A stretch of 64,000 nt of DNA. It comes from Planctomycetota bacterium. Its GTDB lineage: Bacteria > Planctomycetota > B15-G4 > SIAN01. A program made the translations under genes and the position numbers. Below the pieces are notes generated by a model that was not told the DNA's origin, made no database searches, and saw only the letters and a list, made by a program, of their open reading frames with translations. The stretch covers positions 62,001 to 126,000 of the forward strand of contig JANQQL010000050.1 in the NCBI GenBank assembly GCA_028289345.1, given 5' to 3'. Below are positions 1 to 8,243 of this stretch, one piece after another. The stretch's first letter is position 1. Every line of letters starts with the position of its first letter.

Positions 1-2
1 TT

Positions 3-872
3 GCCGAGAAGGCCCACCGCATTCCCAACACTCTGGACACTCGGTTTCGGGTGGGCTCGATCACCAAGTCGTTCACGAAAGTAGCCGTCGCCAAGTTGAT
101 CGAGCTCGGAAAACTGCACCGCGAGTCGACTCTCGCCGACCTGCTGCCCGACTATCCACGACTCGATATCGCGGGCGACATCACGGTGGAGCAGCTGGTT
201 TCCCATCGCTCGGGACTCGGTGGAATGAACTACGGCGCTTACTTGGAGTCCTACATGCCGAGCATTCGCCGACCGATGGACTACATCGAACTGTTCGCCG
301 ACGAACCGCTCTTGTTCGCCCCGGGAACCCGCGAAGAGTACTCCAATGCTGGGTACATCGTTCTTGGTGCCGTCCTCGAAGCCGCGGGTGGCAGGCCGTG
401 GGAAGAGCTAGTCGAAGAGTACGTGTTCGAAGCCGCAGGGATGGTGTCCTCCTGCTTCGTCGACTTGGATCGTCCCCACGTCCCCGTGGCCACCGGCTAC
501 TGGCGATGCGATCCCGACCAGCCCGACATCTGGTGCACGAACTACTGGCGACTCGAACTCGTTGCGACTTCCGGGGGCGGCAACTACTCGACGTCCCAGG
601 ATCTGATCGCGTTCGATCAAGCCATGCGGGAAGGAGCACTCTTGGGCCCGGAAGCCAACTACTGGTACTTCTTCGACCGATGGCCCGATCCTTCGGAGAA
701 CATCATCCCGGAGTTCTGGCCAGCCCAAGCGATCGCGGGTGGCGCGGAAGGAGTCAGCGCGGTGGTTGTCTCGAACTCCGAGATGGCTCTCAGTGTGGTC
801 GGCAATCTCGGAGGCGACTCCGCAGAGTATGTGGCGATTGCGTTGGCGGAAGGATTGGAGATGTTCGAGTGA
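3..872 (+). CDS. Serine hydrolase, class C beta-lactamase/PBP-like, 5' truncated
   Basis: The frame is open from the first bases of the window, so the N-terminus lies outside; 289 residues are visible. The SxxK motif of the beta-lactamase/D-Ala-D-Ala-peptidase-like family (MEROPS S12) is present as SITK, with the nucleophilic Ser codon at 57-59 and Lys at 66-68. The second motif YSN is encoded from 339. The HxG/KTG motif is not obvious; a Gly-Gly stretch near 735-745 is the nearest candidate. Members of this family hydrolyse esters, beta-lactams or D-amino-acid peptides, usually in the periplasm. The substrate cannot be told from sequence and the signal peptide is not visible. The GTG at 51 is internal to the conserved core and is not the true start. 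Confidence 0.88.
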   Translation, partial: AEKAHRIPNTLDTRFRVGSITKSFTKVAVAKLIELGKLHRESTLADLLPDYPRLDIAGDITVEQLVSHRSGLGGMNYGAYLESYMPSIRRPMDYIELFADEPLLFAPGTREEYSNAGYIVLGAVLEAAGGRPWEELVEEYVFEAAGMVSSCFVDLDRPHVPVATGYWRCDPDQPDIWCTNYWRLELVATSGGGNYSTSQDLIAFDQAMREGALLGPEANYWYFFDRWPDPSENIIPEFWPAQAIAGGAEGVSAVVVSNSEMALSVVGNLGGDSAEYVAIALAEGLEMFE

Positions 873-1025
873 ACCCGCTACGGGTTCCGCAAGAACAAGG
901 AAGGAACGAGGCAGATCGCGGGGCACGAATGACACTTTTCGGTTTCCTTGAGCATCAGTTCCCGAAAGGAGGTCCCTTCGAAGCCACGACGACATTTCGC
1001 GATCCTTTCTGAGTCTTGCCGTCGC

Positions 1026-1595
1026 CTAGTTCTTGCCTCGGTGCTGTACGGCGTGGTGCGACGTCCCCGCCCCTCTGCTGCCTCTCGCCCGGCGTCGCAA
1101 CTGACACACGACAAGCCACAGTCCCCCGAGGAAGAAGGTGATCAGGCACCCTCCGTGTAGCCAGCCCAGAGAAATCCAGCCAACGAGTGAGTTGGAATGG
1201 AGGAAGGGACTCCACGGCCGCGCGTCCCCATGCATCATCGCGTCCAAAAGAACATGGCTGGAAACGCCGAGCCCCCCGGCCAGCCAACACGATCCCCAGG
1301 AGACCCTCTCCGAGACCGCCCACCGTGCTTGGCTCGAGCGCAGCCGGAGATTCCATCGACGAAGGATCCATTCGCAAAGGGGCTTTCCAACCGGCACGGC
1401 GATCAACATCACCACTGTCGCTCCGACCACCGTGTTCGTGAAACCATGCAGCGGCCGAATCCCCAGGAAGAACCGAACCAAAACCTCGACATCCATCGCG
1501 ATCTGGGACGCCGCGAACATCGTCAAGCTGACGTGCCTTTGGCCGAGCGCTTTGAAGAGCAGTCCCGGACCGAGATGGAGAGGCGTGACAGGCAT
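1026..1595 (-). CDS. Small integral membrane protein, uncharacterised
   Basis: A 189-residue protein. I chose the ATG at 1595 because it gives the N-terminus MPVTPLHLGPG, which looks like the conserved start of a family of multi-pass membrane proteins with an early His and acidic/His residues in later loops. An upstream extension to 1763 is compositionally unlike a protein. Several hydrophobic segments are visible: residues about 12-36, 45-70, 93-118 and 140-165. Conserved-looking polar residues (LHLGPG near the start, an internal SHVLLDAMMHGD motif) recall membrane metal-dependent hydrolases of the YdjM/DUF4184 kind, but I cannot assign a function. It lies tail to tail with the preceding hydrolase. 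No strong Shine-Dalgarno is visible. Confidence 0.7.
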   Translation of the reverse strand: MPVTPLHLGPGLLFKALGQRHVSLTMFAASQIAMDVEVLVRFFLGIRPLHGFTNTVVGATVVMLIAVPVGKPLCEWILRRWNLRLRSSQARWAVSERVSWGSCWLAGGLGVSSHVLLDAMMHGDARPWSPFLHSNSLVGWISLGWLHGGCLITFFLGGLWLVVCQLRRRARGSRGAGTSHHAVQHRGKN

Positions 1596-1962
1596 GGAAG
1601 AAGTTTCCAGACTCGCGGCAAGGGAGTGCTTGCAACGAGGGTGACTGAGGCCGCCCGTGAAAGAGTCGACGCACCATTCATCGACACCGATCGCGAATGA
1701 TCCGAGCCTCTTCTGACTTGAACTTTGCCGACGTTCCTCGTCGTCCACGGACGCCTGGTCCATGGAAGATTGAGACCACCGAAAGTCCTCGCCGAATCAG
1801 CTTCGGCTCATTCGCGCGGTGCCGTCATGAATCATGGGGACGAGCGGGCCGCGAAAAGGAGAGCGGGGCATCCGCCCGGCTTCCCGACGAGAGATGCCGA
1901 GCGATGCAGTCTTCGACGGCGATCCGCGACCAGTCTTCCCGAAAACCTCACCCGTGCGGTCC
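1596..1962. other. Gene-free stretch of 367 bases
   Basis: Both flanking genes are on the minus strand. Open frames here are Arg/Pro/Ser-rich, low in hydrophobic patterning and resemble no family. I see no tRNA, clear terminator or repeat. It probably carries the promoter of the membrane protein that starts at 1595. Confidence 0.5.
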
Positions 1963-2253
1963 CTACGCGACGTGAGTCATCTCGTGGAGGGCGAAGGCTT
2001 CCACGGCCTCTTCTGTCGCGGCCTTGTAGGCCTTGATGTGGGCGCTGTTCATATGCGCTTGCCACAGGTCGCGAGACTCCCAGTTCTCATAGAACAGAAA
2101 GTGGGCCGGGTCTTCGTTGTCCTGGTGAAGGTCGTACTGAAGACAGCCCTCTTCCGTCCGGGTGATTCCGACCAAGTTCTCCAGTTCCGCTTTCACCATG
2201 GCAACAGAATCAGGCTTGGCGGTGATGTGAGCCACGATGGTCAGTTTCGCCAC
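1963..2253 (-). CDS. YgiN/ABM-fold monooxygenase
   Basis: A 96-residue protein of the antibiotic-biosynthesis-monooxygenase (ABM, dimeric alpha/beta barrel) family, closest in pattern to YgiN-type quinol monooxygenases. Visible signatures are the N-terminal beta strand (KLTIVAHIT), the EEGCLQYDLHQD segment and the FLFYENWES strand followed by a His-rich helix. The GTG at 2253 is preferred because AAAGGA lies about 5 bases before it; a TTG at 2268 would add five residues and overrun that site. Members oxidise quinols or small aromatics without cofactors, but many are uncharacterised. It is a single cytoplasmic gene on the minus strand, 66 bases downstream of the zinc-ribbon gene that ends at 2320. 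Confidence 0.88.
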   Translation of the reverse strand: MAKLTIVAHITAKPDSVAMVKAELENLVGITRTEEGCLQYDLHQDNEDPAHFLFYENWESRDLWQAHMNSAHIKAYKAATEEAVEAFALHEMTHVA

Positions 2254-2319
2254 GACATTCCTTTCCAAGAATGCGGAGGTCCAAGCAATTGGCCCCCTCC
2301 TCCTGCGTCCTTCGTGAAT

Positions 2320-2568
2320 TCAGTCGTCCTGATGAATTCGGTGCCAGGTTCGCTCGCTGCAGGCCGAGCACTTCCCCCACGTCCTTGGCTTCCCCGCCGC
2401 CAACCAACGCACTCCGCCGCGTTCCCAAACCGACTTGGAGTACCCACACGAACAGGTCACTTGCCAGCTGCGCGAGTGGCGTTCGATTGACTCGGCAAAC
2501 GGGAAAAGTAGACGAGTGATCATTCGCTGTGCACGGGTCATTTCGTGATTCGTGGATGGACCGCTCAT
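2320..2568 (-). CDS. Small zinc-ribbon-like protein
   Basis: An 82-residue protein. GGAG sits 8 bases before the ATG at 2568. The C-terminal half holds two Cys pairs, CSCG near residue 39 and CSAC near residue 68, separated by a basic, Trp-rich segment (VWERGGVRW) and followed by a TWHRI motif. This spacing is typical of a single zinc ribbon. The N-terminal helix is basic. I do not recognise a named family. Similar short Cys4 proteins are usually assumed to bind nucleic acid or protein. It lies 167 bases downstream of lanC on the same strand, so it might be read from the lanthipeptide operon, although nothing links it to that function. Confidence 0.62.
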   Translation of the reverse strand: MSGPSTNHEMTRAQRMITRLLFPFAESIERHSRSWQVTCSCGYSKSVWERGGVRWLAAGKPRTWGKCSACSERTWHRIHQDD

Positions 2569-2735
2569 CGAATCGACTCCAGTTCCCAGACCTTCCGGGG
2601 GGCGACTCTTCGATCGAAAGAACCGCTCGAGGCTGCGACCGCGACGTTACGGGAGCCGGCCAGAAGCGCCAAGCCTCGGAGTGAAACGGTTTCCCCAGGG
2701 GGATCCCGACGTTCCAAGATCCGGTTGGCGGGCCC

Positions 2736-3995
2736 TCAGTCCAGAAGCAAGGGTCGGTCCCAACACGGAGGTTGCGACTCCAGCGCCGCCAACAACCCGA
2801 GCCCAACTCCCGCGGAGCCTGTCAACCAGCAGGGATCGGCGACAAAACTCCCGTCTCTGACCAGCTCGTGGGACCAGGCTTGGAAACCACAGCGCGAATC
2901 CTGTGGATCTCGTTGTCCAAGGCAGTGCCGAAACCATCGAATCGACGCCTCACGAAACGCTTCCTCTCCCGTTGAGTGGTACAGGCGATGAAACGCGTGA
3001 CCCAGCCCCGCGGAACCGTGACACAATCCGGCATCCACGACTCCGCTGTTCTCGAGGCCGCGGGCTGCGGCCAAGTGCCCCGTCTCGAGAGCGACCTGCC
3101 TCCAGTCGTCTCGCCGAAGAACCAGGCCCACCGCTTCGAGCACAGCAGCCACTCCCACATCTCCGTAACACCAGGAAAGTCGACAACGGTTGATGGGGAA
3201 CGTGTGATGGGGGAACCCGAATCCCTCGAACACCTCTTGCCGGTGACTGACCAACCACCGAACCGCGTCGACAAGCAATGGCTCCGCACGCTCTCGGAAC
3301 AACTTTGCGGAGATCAGGCGGCCGAGGAACCCGATGACCCCGGCGACTCCGTGCGAAACTCCCAAGTTTCCTGGCGCCGCGGCGCCATCCCGTCGCGCCT
3401 TCCACCACACCCCCTCCGGTTCACGGTGGGCGGTCCGCTCCAAGCGCTGAAGGATCAAGGACAGTCCGTCGAACGCCGCTCGAGTCGGAATCCGGTCGAG
3501 GAAGTAGAGACCCATGCCGACCAATCCGCTCATGAGGTCGAACTCGAGAGCCATCTCCAGGTTCTGCAATCGCTCGACCAACACCTGATCGATCTGTTCG
3601 TTGGCATCATGGTCTCGCGGCGGCTCGTTGCTCAACCACTGGCACACCCAGGCGACTCCGGCAAACCCCGAGAAGAGGGAGCCATCAAGGGTTGTTTCCG
3701 GAAGGAGTCGAAAGGTCTGATCCAGGAGCAGGTCCCGCCGCGATTCGCTCACGGCATCACCCCGGGCGCCGGCATGCTGAGCAAGAAAGAGAACAACTCC
3801 CACGCGACCGCTCGCCAAAGACACGGACCGAAGCGCGGACGGATTGCGGTGGAGTTCCCAAGAATCCCAGGGTTCCAAAAGTCCGTCCCGGATCTCTTTC
3901 ACCGCCGCTTCGGACTCGGCACGCATGGCTGGATCCAACTGCAGGTCCCAGGAACGTCCTGCATCACGAGCCGGTTCCCTGCGGGTTTCTTTCAA
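2736..3995 (-). CDS. lanC: Lanthionine synthetase C-like cyclase (LanC)
   Basis: A 419-residue protein of the LanC family, a double alpha-barrel zinc enzyme that adds Cys thiols to dehydroalanine/dehydrobutyrine to form lanthionine rings. Both zinc-ligand motifs are visible: Cys276 in SWCYGD and Cys325-His326 in LCHGSAG. The catalytic-side His is at 215 in GVSHG. Gly-rich GxxG helix-turn repeats occur throughout (SGRVGV, FSGFAGV, SGLVGMG, TGSAGVGLG). Length is normal for a stand-alone class I LanC. Its ATG at 3995 overlaps the stop of the exporter gene as ATGA, so the two are translationally coupled. It is the last clear lanthipeptide gene of this minus-strand operon. Confidence 0.94.
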   Translation of the reverse strand: MKETRREPARDAGRSWDLQLDPAMRAESEAAVKEIRDGLLEPWDSWELHRNPSALRSVSLASGRVGVVLFLAQHAGARGDAVSESRRDLLLDQTFRLLPETTLDGSLFSGFAGVAWVCQWLSNEPPRDHDANEQIDQVLVERLQNLEMALEFDLMSGLVGMGLYFLDRIPTRAAFDGLSLILQRLERTAHREPEGVWWKARRDGAAAPGNLGVSHGVAGVIGFLGRLISAKLFRERAEPLLVDAVRWLVSHRQEVFEGFGFPHHTFPINRCRLSWCYGDVGVAAVLEAVGLVLRRDDWRQVALETGHLAAARGLENSGVVDAGLCHGSAGLGHAFHRLYHSTGEEAFREASIRWFRHCLGQRDPQDSRCGFQAWSHELVRDGSFVADPCWLTGSAGVGLGLLAALESQPPCWDRPLLLD

Positions 3996-6205
3996 GACGA
4001 ACTCCGCAACTGAGCCTGGAGAAGCTCGACGTACGGCCCGTTCCTCCCGACCAGCTCTTCATGGGAGCCCTCCTCGACCACGATGCCTCGATCCATCACG
4101 AGGATTCGATCGGCGTGGGAGATCGTGCTCAGTCGGTGAGCGATGATGATTCTCGTCCCGTTGAGTCGCTGGAGATTCTGATGGACCTTCCTCTCGGTGA
4201 CTGCGTCCAGAGCACTGGTCGCTTCGTCCAGAACCAGAATGCGGGGGTTGGTGATCAACGCGCGCGCCAAAGAGATCCGCTGCCGCTGTCCACCGGACAA
4301 CGAACTTCCGGAGTCCGCAAGGACGGTCTCGTACCCCATGGGAAGCTGAGAGATTTCGTCGTGGATCTCGGCAAAGCGCGCGGCCTGGATCACTTCTTCG
4401 AGCGGAGTCTCTGGCGCGGAGAATGCGATGTTGTGGCGCACCGAGAGGCCAAACACGTAGGCCTGCTGAGTCACCACGCCGACCTGACTGCGCACCGACC
4501 GGTGTTCCATCTCGGAAAGATCCCGGTCGTCGTAGAGAACTCTCCCGACTTCCGCAGACAGCAATCCAATCAACAGTGACGCAAGAGTCGACTTTCCCGA
4601 GCCCGAGCGTCCGACGATCGCCACGCATTGCCCGGGTTCGATGGAGAGGTCGACCCCGTTCACCGCGAACGGCCGGTTCGTGCCATAGCGGAACTTGAGC
4701 CCTTCGGCGACGATGCCACCTCGAAGGGTCGGTGCCGGAGACACGGTCTCGAGATCCTGACCCGGGGGTTGAGTGAGGACGTCCAAGATTCGGCGCGAGT
4801 AGGTCCCAATCAGCTGGAACTGCTGAGCATTGTTCACGAAGTTGGCCAGGGGGTTCAGAAATCCAATCGCAAGAGCATTCAACGCAAGCATGACCCCGAT
4901 GGAAATCTGACCGTCCAACACCAAGTAGCCTCCCACTCCCAAGATCAACAATGGGGCTCCAAACGTGAGCGCTCCTTGCAGCGCATCAACAGTGGCACTC
5001 AGTCTTCCTCTTCGCAGAGATAGATTCAGGTCATCGACGAACAGATGGGACCACAGCTCCGTGGCTCGTTTCTCGGACCCGGAAGCTTTCAAGGTCTCGA
5101 TTCCAGAGAGAAGTTGCACGAGAAACGCCTGGGAGCGCGCTTGAACCTGAAGATGCTGTCCCATGAGCTGCTGCTGTCGCTTTCGCGTCAACAGCAGAAT
5201 CAGGACCTTCAGAAATCCAAGACCGGCGACAATCGCTCCCAGACGCAGATCGGCGATCGTCAACACCAGGAGATAGGACGATGCCAGGATCCCATCCAAA
5301 ATGCTGGACAGGATGTTCGAGGTGAGAAACTCTCGAATGGTGGCATTGTTCGCCATGCGCATCATCAGATCGCCGGTGGATCGCCGCTGAAAGAAGCTGT
5401 AGGGTAAGTCCACAAGGTGATCCAAGAATCCCAGCGTCATGTGGGAATCCAGATGGGTCCGGATGTGCAGTAGCAAGTGACCCCGAATCAACGTCGCCAC
5501 GAAGTGGAAGCTCACGATCGCGAAGAGCCCCACCATCAGGACCGACAGCAAGGAGTGGTCACCTCGGGGAACCACACGGTCCACCAGGACCCCAGTCAAG
5601 AGCGGCAACCCCAGAGCCAAGAGCTGGACCAGGGCCGACATGATGACGACCCGGTGGAGATTGCCGGACACGAGAAACAGACGGCGCAGATAGGCCCAGG
5701 TGGTCGATTGTTCGTGCCGCCCACGAACAAAGTTCTCGCCGGGTTCCGTGGTGAGCACCACCCCGGTGAATGATCGCCGAAGCTCGTCGACGGGAACCGA
5801 TCGCCGCCCTCTCGCGGGATCGACAATGTCGATGACTCCCCCCTTCGAACGCTCGAAGACCACGAAGTGGTTGAACTCCCAGAACAAAATGCTTCCCCGA
5901 GGAAGGAACTCGAGATCGTCGACATCCACGCTGATTCCGCGACCGCGCAAGCCGAACGACTCGGCGCCACGTAGCAGCGTCCAGGCATCGGTCCCCATTC
6001 CATCCCCACCCAGCGCCGCGCGAATTCGAGAGATGGGCACGGTCTTGCCGTGGTACGCCAGGACCATCGCCAGACAAGCGACGCCGCATTCCGAAGTCTC
6101 GAGCTGTTCGACGAACGGGATCCGCCGGGATTGGAACATGTCTTCGAGACGCCGCAGCGCCGGGAATCGATGTTTGAGAGCTTGCGCCTGGCCGTTGCTA
6201 GACAT
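3992..6205 (-). CDS. lanT: Bifunctional peptidase-C39/ABC exporter (LanT/bacteriocin type)
   Basis: A 737-residue inner-membrane transporter that removes double-glycine leaders and exports the peptide. The N-terminal C39 peptidase has catalytic Cys40 (SECGVAC), His113 (FNHFVVF) and Asp129 (DPARG). The membrane domain spans roughly residues 165-460. The ATPase has Walker A GRSGSGKS at 532-539, signature LSGGQ at 636-640, Walker B ILVLDEA at 656-662 and switch His690. Both precursor peptides in this window end their leaders in Gly-Gly, the expected cleavage site, and no separate LanP protease is present. The start codon overlaps the HlyD gene's last bases (ATGTCTAG) and the stop overlaps the lanC start, so adaptor, exporter and cyclase form one operon. 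Confidence 0.95.
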   Translation of the reverse strand: MSSNGQAQALKHRFPALRRLEDMFQSRRIPFVEQLETSECGVACLAMVLAYHGKTVPISRIRAALGGDGMGTDAWTLLRGAESFGLRGRGISVDVDDLEFLPRGSILFWEFNHFVVFERSKGGVIDIVDPARGRRSVPVDELRRSFTGVVLTTEPGENFVRGRHEQSTTWAYLRRLFLVSGNLHRVVIMSALVQLLALGLPLLTGVLVDRVVPRGDHSLLSVLMVGLFAIVSFHFVATLIRGHLLLHIRTHLDSHMTLGFLDHLVDLPYSFFQRRSTGDLMMRMANNATIREFLTSNILSSILDGILASSYLLVLTIADLRLGAIVAGLGFLKVLILLLTRKRQQQLMGQHLQVQARSQAFLVQLLSGIETLKASGSEKRATELWSHLFVDDLNLSLRRGRLSATVDALQGALTFGAPLLILGVGGYLVLDGQISIGVMLALNALAIGFLNPLANFVNNAQQFQLIGTYSRRILDVLTQPPGQDLETVSPAPTLRGGIVAEGLKFRYGTNRPFAVNGVDLSIEPGQCVAIVGRSGSGKSTLASLLIGLLSAEVGRVLYDDRDLSEMEHRSVRSQVGVVTQQAYVFGLSVRHNIAFSAPETPLEEVIQAARFAEIHDEISQLPMGYETVLADSGSSLSGGQRQRISLARALITNPRILVLDEATSALDAVTERKVHQNLQRLNGTRIIIAHRLSTISHADRILVMDRGIVVEEGSHEELVGRNGPYVELLQAQLRSSS

Positions 6206-7142
6206 CGCGCTCGGTGAAGAACTTCAGGCCAGGGACCAGCGAAGTGAGAATCGTCTCCGAGTCCACCCGCACCTCGGCTTGTCCCAGCATGGCGTGGCGA
6301 TATTCGTGGGTTCGGTCATCCGCTTCGAAGAAGGGCCCGGCAAGCGCGGCTTCGACCAGAACCACCGGGCCCGACACGCCGATCGCATCGCCAATCTCGG
6401 GGCCCAGGTAGCGACGAACCTCGCTCGGGCCGATGACTTCCGAAGCAACGTTTTGGACGATGCAGGTTTGGTGAGCGTACTGATATCCGATCAGCTCGAT
6501 GCGAAGCTCTTGTCCGGGAACCAACCGCGGACCAAAGCGTCCGGGCAACAACGCAGTGACAAAGAAATGGGGCTGCTCCGCAACCAGGGCCAGAACCAGC
6601 TCTCCCGGAGAAAGGTGCATTCCGGCGCGAACACGAATGTCGCTCACGGTTCCGGATCTTGGTGCACGGAGGGTACGAAGATCGAGTTTGGCTCTGGCTT
6701 GTTCGCGTTGGGTTCTCAGGGTGGACAGATACTGACGCGAGCTTTCTCGAGCGGGATCGCGCAGCGTTTCGAGAAGAGCTCGCTGAAACTCTCGATCGAG
6801 TTCTTCCAAGCGCGCCAGCTCTTCGGCACCGAAGAATCGGACCAACACTTGACCTTGGGTGACGGAATCTCCGGTTTGCACGTCAATCGCCGTGATGATT
6901 CCTCCTGCTTGCGCGGTGAGTTCCCATCGACCTCCCGCTCGAACGACCGCCGGGCCAGAGGCGTACTCATGAATCCTGCCAGTGCACAAGAACAGCAACG
7001 AGAACCCGACCACCGACAAGAGGACCCAATACATCCACCCCGTCCAGTTGGGAGAGATGCGAAGCAGGCTGCCTTCGTCCTGAAGTCCGCGCTGATAGTG
7101 ATCCACCGCTTCTTGGCGATAGATGCCCGACGAACTGCTCAT
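6198..7142 (-). CDS. HlyD-family periplasmic adaptor, partner of the exporter
   Basis: A 314-residue membrane-fusion protein. The ATG at 7142 has GAGGGTGG a few bases upstream; the longer open frame to 7748 runs antisense through another gene and is rejected. It has a cytoplasmic N-terminus, one transmembrane helix at about 36-54, a lipoyl-like half (QAGGIITAIDVQTGDSV), a short coiled coil rich in Arg/Glu near residues 115-160, and the matching second lipoyl half (LRAPRSGTVSDIRVRAG). This is the layout of adaptors that work with C39-type ABC exporters. It overlaps the exporter gene by 8 bases and should be co-translated with it. It is shorter than classical HlyD, with a reduced hairpin. Confidence 0.9.
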   Translation of the reverse strand: MSSSSGIYRQEAVDHYQRGLQDEGSLLRISPNWTGWMYWVLLSVVGFSLLFLCTGRIHEYASGPAVVRAGGRWELTAQAGGIITAIDVQTGDSVTQGQVLVRFFGAEELARLEELDREFQRALLETLRDPARESSRQYLSTLRTQREQARAKLDLRTLRAPRSGTVSDIRVRAGMHLSPGELVLALVAEQPHFFVTALLPGRFGPRLVPGQELRIELIGYQYAHQTCIVQNVASEVIGPSEVRRYLGPEIGDAIGVSGPVVLVEAALAGPFFEADDRTHEYRHAMLGQAEVRVDSETILTSLVPGLKFFTERDV

Positions 7143-7274
7143 GGCCACCCTCGAAGGGATTGATCTTTCGCGAACCATGGCTGAAACTGATCGGCAGCGA
7201 ATCGATAGAGTGGCTGCCTTGACCGAACGCGAAGCCGACGGGACAACGGCCCTTGCCATACTCTCGAGTTCGCG

Positions 7275-8243
7275 ATGCCAAAGGAAGTCTTCGCAACTCC
7301 CTCCCACAAGTTCGTTCCCGCAATGAACCGATTCCCCGACTCGCAGCGCAAAATGCCCGTCCTCGTTGGCCTGACCATCCTCGGCCTTCTTGTGGCAGCG
7401 GGACTTCTGCTGCGATCGTGGTGGATGCCGTTCGAAGAGTCTGACCCCATATCCCCCACACGAGCGAGCTTCGGGCCTCGCGTCACAGCCTCTCCGTCCG
7501 AGGAACGCTCTCGGGGACTCCCTGGCGTGATCGTCGCGCGCGAAACCGTGGAAGTGGCTTCTCGACTCGAGGCAATCCTGGAAGAAATGATGGTGGCCTT
7601 GGGAGATAAGGTCGAGCAAGGAGATGTCGTTGCTCGCTTGGGGTCCCAAGACATCGAACACGAACTTCGCGGAGCCAAAGCTCGCCACCGGATTCTCACC
7701 GGCGAAGAGGAGGCCTCGAAGCTTCGTGCGAGTGAAGCCCGGCTGCATCGCTCACGGGTCGAGGCTTTGGGAGACCTTGCTTCCGAAGAAGAGAAGCAAT
7801 CCGCAATCCATGACGTCCAACTCGCCGACACGGAACGGGCCATTGCTCGAGCGAAGCTCGAAGAGCAGGATGCTCGCATCGCACAGATCGAATCCCGACT
7901 CGCCAACGCTTTGGTGCGCGCTCCGTTCGCGGGCCAAGTGGCGGCGAGATACGTTGACGCGGGCGCCCTGGTTCGACCCGGGACCGTCCTGGTCCGTCTG
8001 ATTCGAGGCGAGGACAAGCACGTGCGATTCGCCGTCGACCCCGCGACGATTGGCGCACTGAAGCAAGGAGACCCGGTCGAGGTTTGCGCGCCCGATCTCG
8101 GGATCCGACTGCCCGCCATCATCCACCACTGCTCTCCCGAGATGGATCTCGCCTCGGGAATGCTGCACATGGAGGCAATCCTCCAGCCCGCCGAAGGATA
8201 CTCACAGCTACGAATCGGGATGCAGGTCGAAGTCATGAACTGA
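7275..8243 (+). CDS. Second HlyD/RND-type periplasmic adaptor
   Basis: A 322-residue protein on the opposite strand from the other cluster genes, diverging from the exporter operon across about 130 bases. It has a basic N-terminus, one transmembrane helix at roughly residues 28-46, a first lipoyl half (ASRLEAILEEMMVALGDKV), an alanine/glutamate-rich coiled-coil hairpin at about 130-205, a second lipoyl half (VRAPFAGQVAARYVDAGALV) and a beta-barrel domain. The start is uncertain: ATG at 7275 or ATG at 7323, neither with a clear Shine-Dalgarno. No transporter gene follows it; its 3' end runs into the lanB 3' end with an 11-base overlap. It may serve the same exporter or a self-protection pump coded elsewhere. 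Confidence 0.86.
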   Translation: MPKEVFATPSHKFVPAMNRFPDSQRKMPVLVGLTILGLLVAAGLLLRSWWMPFEESDPISPTRASFGPRVTASPSEERSRGLPGVIVARETVEVASRLEAILEEMMVALGDKVEQGDVVARLGSQDIEHELRGAKARHRILTGEEEASKLRASEARLHRSRVEALGDLASEEEKQSAIHDVQLADTERAIARAKLEEQDARIAQIESRLANALVRAPFAGQVAARYVDAGALVRPGTVLVRLIRGEDKHVRFAVDPATIGALKQGDPVEVCAPDLGIRLPAIIHHCSPEMDLASGMLHMEAILQPAEGYSQLRIGMQVEVMN

